A stretch of 64,000 nucleotides of DNA from Promicromonospora soli (GTDB lineage Bacteria > Actinomycetota > Actinomycetes > Actinomycetales > Cellulomonadaceae). The stretch spans positions 244,756 to 308,755 of the forward strand of contig NZ_BNAS01000002.1 of the NCBI RefSeq assembly GCF_014653785.1. The letters run 5' to 3'. The translations under genes and the position numbers were made by a program. Under the pieces are notes generated by a model that was not told the DNA's origin, did not search any database, and worked only from the letters and a program-made list of their open reading frames with translations. Shown one piece after another: positions 49,567 through 59,925 of the stretch; the stretch's first letter is position 1, and every line of letters starts with the position of its first letter.

Positions 49567-50528
49567 GACTGCACCTCCTCGGCCGGTTCGGCCTGCTCGA
49601 TCTGCCCCGTCTGCTGTGCCTGCTCCGTCTCGGCTCGGTGGACGAGCGACATGTAGGTGTCCTCGAGGCTTGCCCGTCGGACCTCAAGCTCCGTGACGCC
49701 ACGGTCGTCCGCCAGCAGCTGGCGGACGAACCCAGTGGGGTCGCCTTCCATCACGGCGTGGACGTGCCGGCGCCCCTCGGACGTCCAGCGCACCTCCGCC
49801 TGAGTGGTCAGCTCGCGCGCGAGCTGCTCCGCGGAACCGTTGGCGACGATCGTGCCCTCGTCGAGCACGAGGATCCGGTCGGCCAGCTTCTCGGCCTCGT
49901 CCAGGTCGTGCGTCGTGAGCAGGACCGTTGTGTTCTCGAAGTCCGCCAGGCGGTGCACCAGGTCGTGGAACTCCCGCCGGGCGTGCGGGTCGAAGCCCGC
50001 CGTCGGCTCGTCGAGGAACACGAGCTCCGGCCGGCCGACGATGCCGATCGCCACGTCCAGGCGCCGCCGCTGGCCGCCCGACAGCGTCTGCACCTTGGCG
50101 TTCGCCTGCTCCGTCAGGCCCACCACCGCGATCAGCTCGTCCACGTCCCACGGCCGCGAGACCTCGGGAGTCGCGTACGGCGCGTAGAACCGGGCGAGGT
50201 ACCCGAGCAGGTCCCGCACCCGCCATCGGCCGTGATCACGCCACGACTGGAGGACGACACCCAGCCGCGCGCGCCACGCCTCGTCACCGTGTGCCGGATC
50301 GTGCCCGAGCACCGAGACCGAGCCGGCCGACCGCATGCGGAAGCCCTCGAGGATCTCGATGGTGGTGGTCTTGCCCGCTCCGTTCGGCCCGAGCAGGGCG
50401 ACGACCTCGCCCCGGTGCGCCGTGAACGACACCCCCGTGAGCACGTCCTTCGTCCCGTACCGCATCCGTAGGTCACGCACGTCGAGCGCCACCTCGCCCG
50501 TCGGCGGAGGCGCACTGGGAGCCATCAT
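49563..50528 (-). CDS. ABC transporter ATP-binding protein
   Basis: 321 residues. The ATG at 50528 is preferred because GGAGG lies six bases upstream; ATG 50549 is in frame. Walker A GPNGAGKTT near residue 46, Q-loop VVLQSW, signature LSGGQRRRLDVAIGI near 150, Walker B LVFLDEPTAGFDP and H-loop TTHDLDEAEKLADR are intact. It is of the DRR/CcmA exporter type. The C-terminal ~75 residues are an extra regulatory part. A TAGTAT-like -10 lies just upstream, in the gap shared with the Tad genes. Confidence 0.95.
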   Translation of the reverse strand: MMAPSAPPPTGEVALDVRDLRMRYGTKDVLTGVSFTAHRGEVVALLGPNGAGKTTTIEILEGFRMRSAGSVSVLGHDPAHGDEAWRARLGVVLQSWRDHGRWRVRDLLGYLARFYAPYATPEVSRPWDVDELIAVVGLTEQANAKVQTLSGGQRRRLDVAIGIVGRPELVFLDEPTAGFDPHARREFHDLVHRLADFENTTVLLTTHDLDEAEKLADRILVLDEGTIVANGSAEQLARELTTQAEVRWTSEGRRHVHAVMEGDPTGFVRQLLADDRGVTELEVRRASLEDTYMSLVHRAETEQAQQTGQIEQAEPAEEVQS

Positions 50529-50582
50529 CGCATCCTCCGTACTGTCCATAGCAGAAATACTACAAGTCGTAACGGAGCCATG

Positions 50583-50987
50583 TCATCCCATTTCCGCTCC
50601 CGGTCCATGTGTCCCAACGACCCGCGGCCCGGCTCGCGCAGACGCTCGCGCCTGGCCCAGGGCGCCGCTGAGCTCCCCGCCCGGTCCGGGCGCCTCCCGC
50701 GTAGCCACGACCCGCACCACGCCGCCGTCAAACACTTCACACGACGCGATCTCGGCACCGTTGCGGGCCACCGCGGCACGCGCCGTCTCGCACGGGTCGA
50801 ACCCGTCACGCAGTGCGGTGGCACCGGCGAGCGCGCCGAGGTCCGCCGCGGCCTGCGTTGCGCCGCGGACGTTCTGGGCAGTGCCGAGCGCCGCGATCCC
50901 GAGCGCGAGCAGCAGGATCGCGGCAACGATCCCGAGAACCAGGACGGTGCCCGCGCCGCGTTCGGGATCACGCCGCCCGGCCCTCAC
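50583..50987 (-). CDS. TadE-like (Rv3654c family) protein of the Tad locus
   Basis: 134 residues. GTG 50987 overlaps the TadE stop (GTGA) and has GGTGGAG upstream; ATG 50999 is possible. It begins ERGAGTVLVLGIVAAILLLALGIAALGTAQ, a prepilin-like hydrophobic helix, then ATQAAADLGALAGATAL and a small domain with two Cys. This is the pattern of the Rv3654c / helicase-secretion neighbourhood TadE-like proteins, minor pseudopilins or secreted factors of the Tad system. Confidence 0.85.
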   Translation of the reverse strand: MRAGRRDPERGAGTVLVLGIVAAILLLALGIAALGTAQNVRGATQAAADLGALAGATALRDGFDPCETARAAVARNGAEIASCEVFDGGVVRVVATREAPGPGGELSGALGQARASARAGPRVVGTHGPGAEMG

Positions 50988-51328
50988 GGCTCCACCCATG
51001 TAACCGCTGTGCCCGTGGCCCGCAGCGGCCCCGACAGCCAGCCGCCGGCGACCGGCCGCACAACTGTCACGCGGGCCCACTCGCCCTCGTGCACGAGCGA
51101 CATCTCGGCCTCGGGTCCGCCGACCTGCGCCACAGCCGCTGCTACCGCCGACTCCGGCTCCCCGATCGCCACCGCCCGCGCCCCCGCACGGGCCGCGTCC
51201 AAGGCGCGCATCTGCGCCGTGGACGCGGCCGCGAGGGTGAGCACGGCAACCAGCACGAGGACCACGACGGGCAGGCCGATCGCCAGCTCCGCCGTGACGG
51301 TGCCCCGGTCCGACTCACGCTCCGCCAT
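50984..51328 (-). CDS. TadE family minor pilin
   Basis: 114 residues. The N-terminus DRGTVTAELAIGLPVVVLVLVAVLTLAAAS has a prepilin-type cleavage Gly followed by Glu at +5 and a long hydrophobic helix, as in TadE pseudopilins. The rest is a short beta domain. It lies four bases after the DUF4244 stop and is coupled to the next gene. Confidence 0.88.
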   Translation of the reverse strand: MAERESDRGTVTAELAIGLPVVVLVLVAVLTLAAASTAQMRALDAARAGARAVAIGEPESAVAAAVAQVGGPEAEMSLVHEGEWARVTVVRPVAGGWLSGPLRATGTAVTWVEP

Positions 51329-51331
51329 GGG

Positions 51332-51550
51332 TCAGCCGGTCGAGAGCGCCGACTGGATCAGCGACGTGAGCATCGCCTTCACGTCACCACCCTTGAGGAT
51401 CGCCATCAGTGCGCCCGCAAAGGCGGCAGCACCGAGCGTCGCGATCGCGTACTCGGCGGTAGCCAGCCCTCTCTCCGACTCGCGCTCGTCGACCTCCGCC
51501 TGCGACCGCTCCTCCGGTTCGGGGCAGGCCACCACCGTCGTCATCGTCAT
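51332..51550 (-). CDS. DUF4244 Flp-pilin-like protein
   Basis: 72 residues; ATG 51550 has AAGGAGGAG upstream. SERGLATAEYAIATLGAAAFAGALMAILKGG is a type IVb (Flp) prepilin N-terminus: Gly, then Glu at +5 and Tyr at +6, then a hydrophobic helix. Known DUF4244 proteins occupy the pilin slot of actinobacterial Tad loci (Rv3656c type), so this is the probable major pilin. A strong hairpin upstream may separate its expression from the assembly genes. Confidence 0.9.
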   Translation of the reverse strand: MTMTTVVACPEPEERSQAEVDERESERGLATAEYAIATLGAAAFAGALMAILKGGDVKAMLTSLIQSALSTG

Positions 51551-51611
51551 GTCTCCTCCTTCTCCGCCCGTGTCCGGGCATCCCGGCCCGCACGCAGGCA
51601 CCTTGTACGGC

Positions 51612-51640
51612 CCGCACGGCGGGCCCCGCCCGCCGTGCGG
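51612..51640. terminator. Strong GC hairpin between the assembly genes and the pilin gene
   Basis: Perfect 13-base arms CCGCACGGCGGGC (51612-51624) and complement (51628-51640) enclose only CCC. It lies in the 183-base gap between the TadB/C-like gene and DUF4244. It may be a partial terminator or an mRNA-stabilising structure. Confidence 0.65.
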
Positions 51641-51733
51641 CGGGCGGCATCGGCGCACGCGGGGCGCGCGCCGAAGTCCTCTCTCCTGGGCGGCGTCGGA
51701 CGCCGCCGTGCGACGCCGACGTCCGGCGCCGGC

Positions 51734-52876
51734 TCAGCCCGTGAGCAGGTCGATCCCCAGCGCCAGCAGCACCGGAACCAGGCCCACCAGCACGAACGCC
51801 GGCAGGTAGCAGGCGCCGAGCGGGAGCACGAGCCGCACCCCGAGCCGCGCGGCCGCAGTCCGTGCCGTGGAGCTCCGCTCGTGCCGCACCTCCTCGCCGG
51901 CAGCCCGGAGCGCCTCGCCCGGTGCGGCGCCGTCCAGCCAGGCACCCCGCAGTGCCCGGACCATCGGGGCGAGCGCCGCCGGGGCGTAGGCCCACGACCG
52001 CTCCCACGTGGCGCCGAGCACGAGGGCGTGGGCCGCCCGGGTGAGCACCTCGCCGTCCGGCCCACCGACCGCGGTGCCGGTCGCCTCCAGCGCCCGCGGC
52101 ACACCTGAGCCGGCCCGCATCGCGGCAGCCACCAGCTCCAGCACCACCTGGACGTCCACACCGGGCGGATCGGCGCCGCGTGCGGCCGCCACCAGCCGGT
52201 CCGACCAGACGCGTCCCGCCACGAGCAGCACCACGCCCGCTCCGACCGCCGCCGTGCCGACACCACCGTCCGTGGCCGTCGCCACCAGGTCGGCGCCGAG
52301 GGCCCACCCGAGGAACCCGCCGGCGATCGGCAGCCACATGAGCAGCCGCCCCGTGGTCCGCGGACCGGCGAGCACCGCGTCCCGTTCGGCACGCGCCTCG
52401 GCCTCCGCCACCAGCGTTCCGGCCACCTGCTCCAGCACCCGCCCGAGCGGGGCACCGACGTCGAGCGCGAGCCGGGTCGCGGCCACGACCGCCTCCGCAT
52501 GCCGGACGCCGAGCACCCGGGCCAGCGCCTCGACGTCGGGCACGCCCGTGAGGTCCACCCCGACGCCGACGGCGCGCGACCATGCCGCCCCGGGCGGCGA
52601 CCCGGCCCTGAGCAGCGCGACCACCTGCAGCACGACCACCCGGACGTCGCCGCCGGGACCTCGTGCGGCCGGTCGACTGCGGACCCACGGAGCCGTACGC
52701 GTGCTCGGCACCGGCTCGGCGCCGGGGACCGCGCCGAGGACAGGGTCTGCGACAGCACCCCGAAGAGGACCCGACGGAACCAGCACCTCCCGTAGCCGGC
52801 GACCACCGCGCGCCAGCACCAGCCAGGCCCCGACCGCGACGAGCAGGCCCACGCCGAGCGACTCCGCGACCCTCAC
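51734..52876 (-). CDS. Type II secretion system F family protein (TadB/TadC-like, apparently both halves)
   Basis: 380 residues; GTG 52876 overlaps the tadA stop (GTGA). Two T2SSF-like repeats are visible: VVLQVVALLRAGSPPGAAWSRAV near residues 60-190 and VVLELVAAAMRAGSGVPRALEATGTAVGG near 220-330, each with hydrophobic helices after it (GRLLMWLPIAGGFLGWALGA; LGVRLVLPLGACYLPAFVLVGLVPVLLALGI). Many Tad loci have separate tadB and tadC; here one gene seems to supply both. It forms the inner-membrane platform of the pilus machine. Confidence 0.82.
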   Translation of the reverse strand: MRVAESLGVGLLVAVGAWLVLARGGRRLREVLVPSGPLRGAVADPVLGAVPGAEPVPSTRTAPWVRSRPAARGPGGDVRVVVLQVVALLRAGSPPGAAWSRAVGVGVDLTGVPDVEALARVLGVRHAEAVVAATRLALDVGAPLGRVLEQVAGTLVAEAEARAERDAVLAGPRTTGRLLMWLPIAGGFLGWALGADLVATATDGGVGTAAVGAGVVLLVAGRVWSDRLVAAARGADPPGVDVQVVLELVAAAMRAGSGVPRALEATGTAVGGPDGEVLTRAAHALVLGATWERSWAYAPAALAPMVRALRGAWLDGAAPGEALRAAGEEVRHERSSTARTAAARLGVRLVLPLGACYLPAFVLVGLVPVLLALGIDLLTG

Positions 52877-54033
52877 CACGGCCCGTACCTCCCGGCCAGC
52901 TCGCCCCACGCGTGCGGCTCGATCTCCCAGCCGCCGCTCCCGTCCCAGCGCGCGGCCGTCCGCACCTCCAGCTCCCCGCCCCGGGCGCGCCCCACCAGCC
53001 CGATCTCCGCCAGGTACCGGGCCCCGCGCGATCGCCTGAGGTGCAGCACCACGTCCAGCGCACCTGCGGCCTGCGCTGCCACGGCCTCCCGGGTCATCCC
53101 GGCCAGGCCCGCGAGCGCCTCCAGCCTCGCCGGCACCACGGCGACGGCGTTGGCGTGCAGGGTCGCGAAGCCGCCGTCGTGGCCGGTGTTCATAGCCATG
53201 AGGACCTCGCGCACCTCGGCGCCACGGCACTCGCCGAGCACTATCCGGTCGGGACGCATGCGCAGCGCGTTCCGCACGAGGTCGGCGAGGTCCACCGCCC
53301 CAGCGCCCTCGACGTTGGCGCGTCGGGCGGCGAGATGGACCACGTGCGGGTGCGCCGGTCGCAGCTCGCGCGCCTCTTCGACGGTCACCATCCGCTCGTC
53401 GTCGGGCACCAGGGAGAGCAGGGCGGCGAGCAGCGTCGTCTTGCCGGTGCCTGTTCCCCCGCTGACCAGCACGTTCGCCCGCCGCCGGACGAGCGACCGC
53501 AGGAGACCCGCCCACTGGTCGGGCAGGGCGCCACCGGCCACAAGCTCCTCGAGCGTGAACGCGCGGGCGCGCAGGACCCGTAGCGAGACCACGGCGCCTG
53601 TTTCGGCGAGCGGTTCCAGGACGGCGTGCAGGCGCGTGCCGTCGGGCAGGCGCGCGTCCACGGTGGGGCAGGCGTCATCGAGGCGCTGCCCGCCGAGCGC
53701 GGCCAGCCGGACGGCGAGCGCCCGCACCTCGGAGGCCGATCCGAGCTCCACCGGGACCCCCTCGAGCCCCGCGCCACGGTCGACCCACACGTCGCCGGGA
53801 CCGTTGACGAGCACGTCGGTCACGTCGGGCGCGTCGAGCAGCGGCTGCAGCGGCCCGGCGCCCGTGAGCTCGGCCCGTGCGGCGCGCTCCAGGTCCTGCA
53901 GCGCGTCCGACCCGAGCACCCGCCCGCTGTCCCGCACCGCGTCGCGTACGGCCGCGCCCGCGCCGGTGCGACCGGACGCGAGCCGGGCGCGGACGTCGTC
54001 GAGCAGGGAGATCTCGACCGCCGGCGCGCTCAC
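52873..54033 (-). CDS. TadA/CpaF-type secretion ATPase
   Basis: 386 residues; GTG 54033 overlaps the preceding stop (GTGA). The N-terminal domain (DVLVNGPGDVWVDRGAGLE; DARLPDGTRLHAVLEPLA) is followed by Walker A SGGTGTGKTT near residue 191, an Asp box, Walker B MRPDRIVLGECRGAEV and the His box NTGHDGGFATLHAN. It powers pilin assembly at the cytoplasmic face of the membrane. Confidence 0.94.
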   Translation of the reverse strand: MSAPAVEISLLDDVRARLASGRTGAGAAVRDAVRDSGRVLGSDALQDLERAARAELTGAGPLQPLLDAPDVTDVLVNGPGDVWVDRGAGLEGVPVELGSASEVRALAVRLAALGGQRLDDACPTVDARLPDGTRLHAVLEPLAETGAVVSLRVLRARAFTLEELVAGGALPDQWAGLLRSLVRRRANVLVSGGTGTGKTTLLAALLSLVPDDERMVTVEEARELRPAHPHVVHLAARRANVEGAGAVDLADLVRNALRMRPDRIVLGECRGAEVREVLMAMNTGHDGGFATLHANAVAVVPARLEALAGLAGMTREAVAAQAAGALDVVLHLRRSRGARYLAEIGLVGRARGGELEVRTAARWDGSGGWEIEPHAWGELAGRYGPW

Positions 54034-54818
54034 AGGGCGGCTGCCATGTCGGCTGCGAACCGGCCGAGCGTGGTCCGGTGTGCGATCGCCGGGCCCTCGC
54101 CCCGTTCGATCGCCCGGGCCAACCCTGCGTCCCGACCAACGGCCGCGACGACGGGCAGTCCCAGGGCTGCGGCGACGTCGTCCTCCTCGACCGCCCCGGG
54201 CGCCGGGCCGCGCGCAACTACCCGCACGTCGGGCACGCCGACTCGGCGCAAAGCGTCGCGAACCCGTTGCGCGCCGACGGTCGCCGGCAGCGTCAGCGGC
54301 ACCACGAGCAGCACCGTCTCGCACTCCGCCAGCAGGGTGCGGACGGCGAGGCCGGCGTTGCCCGGCGCTTCGGCCGCCGGCCCGACGCCCCGCCGGGTCG
54401 CGGTACCCCAGGCGCCGGGACGCGGCAGGTCGAGCACCAGCGTCTCGCCGGCTCGCACGAGCCCGCGACAGACGTCGAGCACTACATCGTCGTCCGGTGG
54501 ACCGCCTGACGCGGTACCGCTCAGCACGGGAACGACTCCCCATCGGGGCAACGCCGCGACCACACCGACGCCCTCGACGTCGCCGCGCGCCTCGACGAGG
54601 TCCGGCCAGCGCGCGCCGCTCCCGCCGTCGGACCCGAGCAGCAGGTCCGTCCCCGGCGCGTGAGCGTCGAGATCCACGAGGGTGGCGCGCTCGCCGCTCC
54701 GGCGCAGCCCATGGGCCACACATGCGGCCACCACGGACGTACCCGCGCCGCCGCACGCCCCGACCACGCCGATCACGCGCCCCGGCTCGGGCTGGACGCC
54801 GTCCACTGTGCTGACCAT
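54030..54818 (-). CDS. CpaE/Ssd-like (septum-site-determining type) ATPase-fold protein
   Basis: 262 residues from ATG 54818 with GGAGGAGG upstream. It has a MinD/ParA-like fold: VIGVVGACGGAGTSVVAACVAHGLRRSGERATLVDLDAHAPGTDLLLG. The usual deviant Walker A Lys-Gly-Gly-x-Gly-K-T/S is here GACGGAGTSV, without the normal second Lys, as in Rv3660c-type Ssd proteins. It is the first gene of the Tad operon and probably localises the pilus machine. Confidence 0.88.
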   Translation of the reverse strand: MVSTVDGVQPEPGRVIGVVGACGGAGTSVVAACVAHGLRRSGERATLVDLDAHAPGTDLLLGSDGGSGARWPDLVEARGDVEGVGVVAALPRWGVVPVLSGTASGGPPDDDVVLDVCRGLVRAGETLVLDLPRPGAWGTATRRGVGPAAEAPGNAGLAVRTLLAECETVLLVVPLTLPATVGAQRVRDALRRVGVPDVRVVARGPAPGAVEEDDVAAALGLPVVAAVGRDAGLARAIERGEGPAIAHRTTLGRFAADMAAAL

Positions 54819-55102
54819 CGCGCCTCCTCCGCCTGGGCTGCCCCGGGCATCCGCCGGGCACCCGCCCGGCACGACCCGGGCACTCCACCCGGGCTCCGGA
54901 ATCAGGTTGGGCGATCGGTGTCCCACCGCGATGGCCAGGCCGGCGCAGCTGTGCACAGACGGCGGAAAGCGGTGCCTGTGGTCGGACTCGCCCGCCTGTC
55001 CCGTCGTGGGCAGGGACCGCCGTTCGAACGGACGAGTTCATCCAGGTGCCCGAAAAACCTGCAAAGTGATGTCCGACGGCGAGCCCACCCCGTTAGGCTC
55101 GG

Positions 55103-55936
55103 GTGGTGACCGAGCAGGTTCCCCAGATCGCTCCCCGACCGCTGTCGCGGGCACCGCGCACCGCCGCGTTCTTCGATCTCGACAAGACGATCATCGCCAC
55201 CAGTTCGTCGGCCGCTTTCTCCAAGCCGTTCATCGCGGGCGGGCTGCTCTCGCACGCCGATGTGCTGCGCAGTGCGTACGCCCACTTCGTCTTCATGATC
55301 GGCAACGCCGACGCGGACCAGACGGAGCGGATGCGCGCCCACCTCTCGTCGCTCGTCACGGGCTGGGACGTGGAGAAGGTCCGGCAGATCGTGACCCAGA
55401 CGGTGCACGAGCTCATCGACCCGTACGTCTACGCGGAGGCGGTCGAGCTGATCGACGAGCACCACGCGGCCGGCCGGGACGTAGTGGTCGTGTCGGCGTC
55501 GGCCGCCGTGCTGGTGGAGCCCATCGCCGCCGCGCTCGGCGCGGACCATGTGCTCTCTACCGAGATGACGGTCCGGGACGGCCGCTTCACCGGCGGGATC
55601 GACTTCTACAACTACGGCGACAACAAGGCGGTGGGCGTCCGCCGGCTCGCCGCTCGCGAGGACTACGACCTCGCGCGGAGCTTCGCCTACTCGGACTCCA
55701 TCACGGACGCCCCGATGCTCGCCGCCGTCGGCCACGCCTACGTGGTCAACCCGGACCGGGTGCTCAGGCGCCGAGCGCTGCGGTCCGGCTGGGGCGTGCT
55801 CGCGTTCACCCGCCCGATCGCCCTGCGTCCGCGCATCGAACCCGTCCCGCTCCTCGCGGTGGTGGGCGTGGTGGCGGTGGGCGTCACGGTCTGGCTGGTC
55901 TGGCGTGCCGCCCGGCGCCGGGCACGGCGCCGCTGA
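55103..55936 (+). CDS. HAD-IB family phosphatase with C-terminal membrane helix
   Basis: 277 residues. GTG 55103 is used (GTG 55106 also possible); a TTAGGCT -10-like box seven bases upstream suggests a leaderless transcript. HAD motif I AFFDLDKTII, motif II VVVSASAAVL, motif III Lys of GDNKAVGV and motif IV AYSDSITDAPML are intact, as in SerB-like HAD-IB enzymes (Rv3661 type, next to ssd in mycobacteria). The C-terminus has a transmembrane helix (PLLAVVGVVAVGVTVWLVWRAARRR), anchoring it to the inner face of the membrane. Confidence 0.92.
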   Translation: MVTEQVPQIAPRPLSRAPRTAAFFDLDKTIIATSSSAAFSKPFIAGGLLSHADVLRSAYAHFVFMIGNADADQTERMRAHLSSLVTGWDVEKVRQIVTQTVHELIDPYVYAEAVELIDEHHAAGRDVVVVSASAAVLVEPIAAALGADHVLSTEMTVRDGRFTGGIDFYNYGDNKAVGVRRLAAREDYDLARSFAYSDSITDAPMLAAVGHAYVVNPDRVLRRRALRSGWGVLAFTRPIALRPRIEPVPLLAVVGVVAVGVTVWLVWRAARRRARRR

Positions 55937-56483
55937 GGTCGAACCGCAAGACGGTGGTATTCCGGCTGCCGAACCAAAGCGCCGTATCCCAAGCCATGGG
56001 GTCGACCTAACTACCGCATCAGGTCAAGCCAAGGCAAGCCGAAGATTTTCCCCGCCAATTGCAGACATGACAGGAATTGGCAATTGTGAAGATCGGTCCG
56101 CTCAGGTTGCTTTTGTTTGCAGAAGGCAGTGTGATTGTGTTCACAGCAAGAATTCAGGGCGGAAGGGATCGTGCCCTGGGGTCGAAAGGGTCTAGGCCCT
56201 TCGGCGGCGAGCGAAGTGCACGGTCACCCCGCCAACTGGTGAGAGCGGTATCCGGCTTGAGGATGCTCCCGGACACCGTACTCGTGGGCCGAGATCTCGC
56301 CACCGCGGTGGCCGGGCCCTCGCACTTCCGGATAGCTGTCGGAAAATGCGAGGAGCCCGGCCGCACGGCGAATCGTTTCGCGGAATGCACGCCGGCTGGA
56401 AAAGAATCACCGGCTCGACATTCCTCCCGGCGTGAAGCGCCGCCGGACGGGATTCGCGCTCACCGCACAGCCGTCACCACCAG
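55937..56483. other. 547-base stretch with no supported gene, lower GC
   Basis: Between convergent genes lies a region noticeably richer in A and T than its surroundings, without codon-position bias in any frame that I can see. The longest ORFs here (about 78-144 codons) are rich in Arg/Ser/Gly and match no family. It holds the inverted repeat at 56054-56081 and a GCCACCGCGGTGGC palindrome near 56300. It may carry a small RNA or be the relic of inserted DNA. Confidence 0.5.
56054..56081. promoter_or_regulatory. Inverted repeat in the non-coding stretch
   Basis: GCCAATT (56054-56060) and AATTGGC (56075-56081) are perfect 7-base arms 14 bases apart. A role is not known. Confidence 0.35.
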
Positions 56484-57608
56484 TCACCGCCACTGGGCGC
56501 GGTTGTACTGAGGCTGCATCCCAACCCCGGAATCCACGGGCAGCGTCCCTATCTTTTCGCCCAGAGTGTGCGCCGCGCGCAGCGGCCAGTACGGGTCGCG
56601 CAGGGCCTCGCGCCCGAGCATGACGGCGTCCGCCGAGCCCTCCACGAGGATCTGCTCGGCCTGGGCCGGGTCACTGATCAGCCCGACCGCGCTGACCGGC
56701 AGCCCCGTCAGCTCGCGCATCCGGCGCGCATGCGGCACCTGGTAGCCCGGACCGACGGCGATCGTCGCGGGTGCCACGCCGCCGGTCGAGACGTCGATGA
56801 GATCCGCACCCAGCCTGCCGAGGCGACCGGCCACGGCGGCGACGTCGTCCACGCCGAGCCCGTTCTCGAGCCAGTCGGTCGCGGACAGCCGCACGAGCAC
56901 CGGCAGCTCGTCCGGCCATGCCGACCGCACGGCTCCCACCGTCTCCTCGACGAGCCGCGAGCGCCCCTCCGGCGAACCGCCGTAGGCGTCGGTGCGGAAG
57001 TTCGCGAGCGGCGACAGGAACTGGTGGAGCAGGTAGCCGTGCGCGGCGTGCACCTCGACCGCGTCGAACCCGGCCTCGCGGGCCCGGCGTGCGGCTGCCG
57101 CGAACTGCTCGGGAACGTCCGCCACCTGCGCAGGTGTCATCTCGTCGGGGGCGTCGTAACCCGGGTATGCGGAGGCCGACGGCCCGACGGTCGGCCATCC
57201 GCCGTCGGACGCCGGGACGGTGCCGTGCACGGGCGACCACGGGCGGAACGTGGACGCCTTGCGCCCCGCGTGGGCGAGCTGGATGCCGATTCGCGCCCCG
57301 CGCTCGTGCACGAAGTCGACTATGCGCTTCCATGCGGCGGTCTGCTCGTCGTTCCAGATGCCTGTGTCCTCCGGGGCGATGCGCCCCTCCGGCACGACGG
57401 CGGTGGCCTCGGTCAGGACCAGCCCGAACCCGCCCACCGCGCGGGACCCGAGATGGACGAGGTGCCAGTCGTTCGGGACGCCATCGACCGCGGAGTACTC
57501 GCACATGGGCGCGAGCCAGACGCGGTTGGGGAGGGACAGGCCGCGCAGGGCCATCGGTTGGAAGAGGAGGCTCACGTCAACCCGCAACGTGGCCGGTCGC
57601 CCGGCCAT
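56484..57608 (-). CDS. Old-yellow-enzyme family NADH:flavin oxidoreductase (YqjM-like)
   Basis: 374 residues; ATG 57608 is given, but GTG 57575 (SLLFQPMALRGL start) would match the usual N-terminus better. The TIM-barrel signatures are present: NRVWLAPMCEYSAVDGVPNDWH with the redox-tuning Cys of YqjM-type enzymes, GIQLAHAGRKAS, VEVHAAHGYLLHQFLSPLANFRTDAYGG with the substrate-binding His pair, and AVMLGREALRDPYW. It reduces activated C=C bonds with NAD(P)H through FMN. It is divergent from acs. Confidence 0.93.
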   Translation of the reverse strand: MAGRPATLRVDVSLLFQPMALRGLSLPNRVWLAPMCEYSAVDGVPNDWHLVHLGSRAVGGFGLVLTEATAVVPEGRIAPEDTGIWNDEQTAAWKRIVDFVHERGARIGIQLAHAGRKASTFRPWSPVHGTVPASDGGWPTVGPSASAYPGYDAPDEMTPAQVADVPEQFAAAARRAREAGFDAVEVHAAHGYLLHQFLSPLANFRTDAYGGSPEGRSRLVEETVGAVRSAWPDELPVLVRLSATDWLENGLGVDDVAAVAGRLGRLGADLIDVSTGGVAPATIAVGPGYQVPHARRMRELTGLPVSAVGLISDPAQAEQILVEGSADAVMLGREALRDPYWPLRAAHTLGEKIGTLPVDSGVGMQPQYNRAQWR

Positions 57609-57648
57609 TCCGCGGCGGGCGCCCCCATCTCAGGACGTGACATCGGGT

Positions 57649-57679
57649 TGTGAGGGGTGTCACTGTCCGGGACTACACT
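57649..57679 (+). promoter_or_regulatory. CRP/GlxR-like site and -10 box upstream of acs
   Basis: TGTGAGGGGTGTCACT (57649-57664) matches the TGTGA-N6-TCACA consensus of CRP/GlxR at nine of ten positions. TACACT at 57674-57679 is a good -10 hexamer. The site overlaps the expected -35, as in a repressed or class II activated promoter. cAMP control of acetate genes is known in actinobacteria (GlxR, mycobacterial Crp). Confidence 0.6.
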
Positions 57680-57755
57680 CACCGGGCAGAGAGAACGCCA
57701 AGGCAGCGCCATGCACCTGCCCGTACGAACGCGAAGATGCGCACCGGAGGTCACC

Positions 57756-59786
<2,031 letters not shown>

Positions 59787-59796
59787 CACCGCGCAC

Positions 59797-59919
59797 GCCG
59801 AAGTAGAACTGTGGCGAGATAGAACCCTGGCGACGTAGAACTACAGCATCCCGCCGCGGTTCTATCTCGCCAGGGTTCTATCGCGCCAGGGTTCTATCGC
59901 GCCACAGTTCTACTTCGGC
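59797..59919. repeat. Large palindrome with internal tandem repeats between convergent genes
   Basis: Arms 59797-59841 and 59875-59919 pair over 45 bases with about three mismatches, starting GCCGAAGTAGAACTGTGGCG. Each arm is itself built from a ~16-base unit (GGTTCTATCGCGCCAG on the right, with another copy at 59858-59873 in the loop). It may end both acs and the flavin-reductase transcripts, but is much longer and more regular than a usual terminator. Confidence 0.85.
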
Positions 59920-59925
59920 AGAGGG

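Noticed and set aside
56077-56511. 144-codon ORF in the AT-richer stretch after the HAD-IB gene
   Set aside because: No similarity to any family, no ribosome site, and its end overlaps the oxidoreductase gene.
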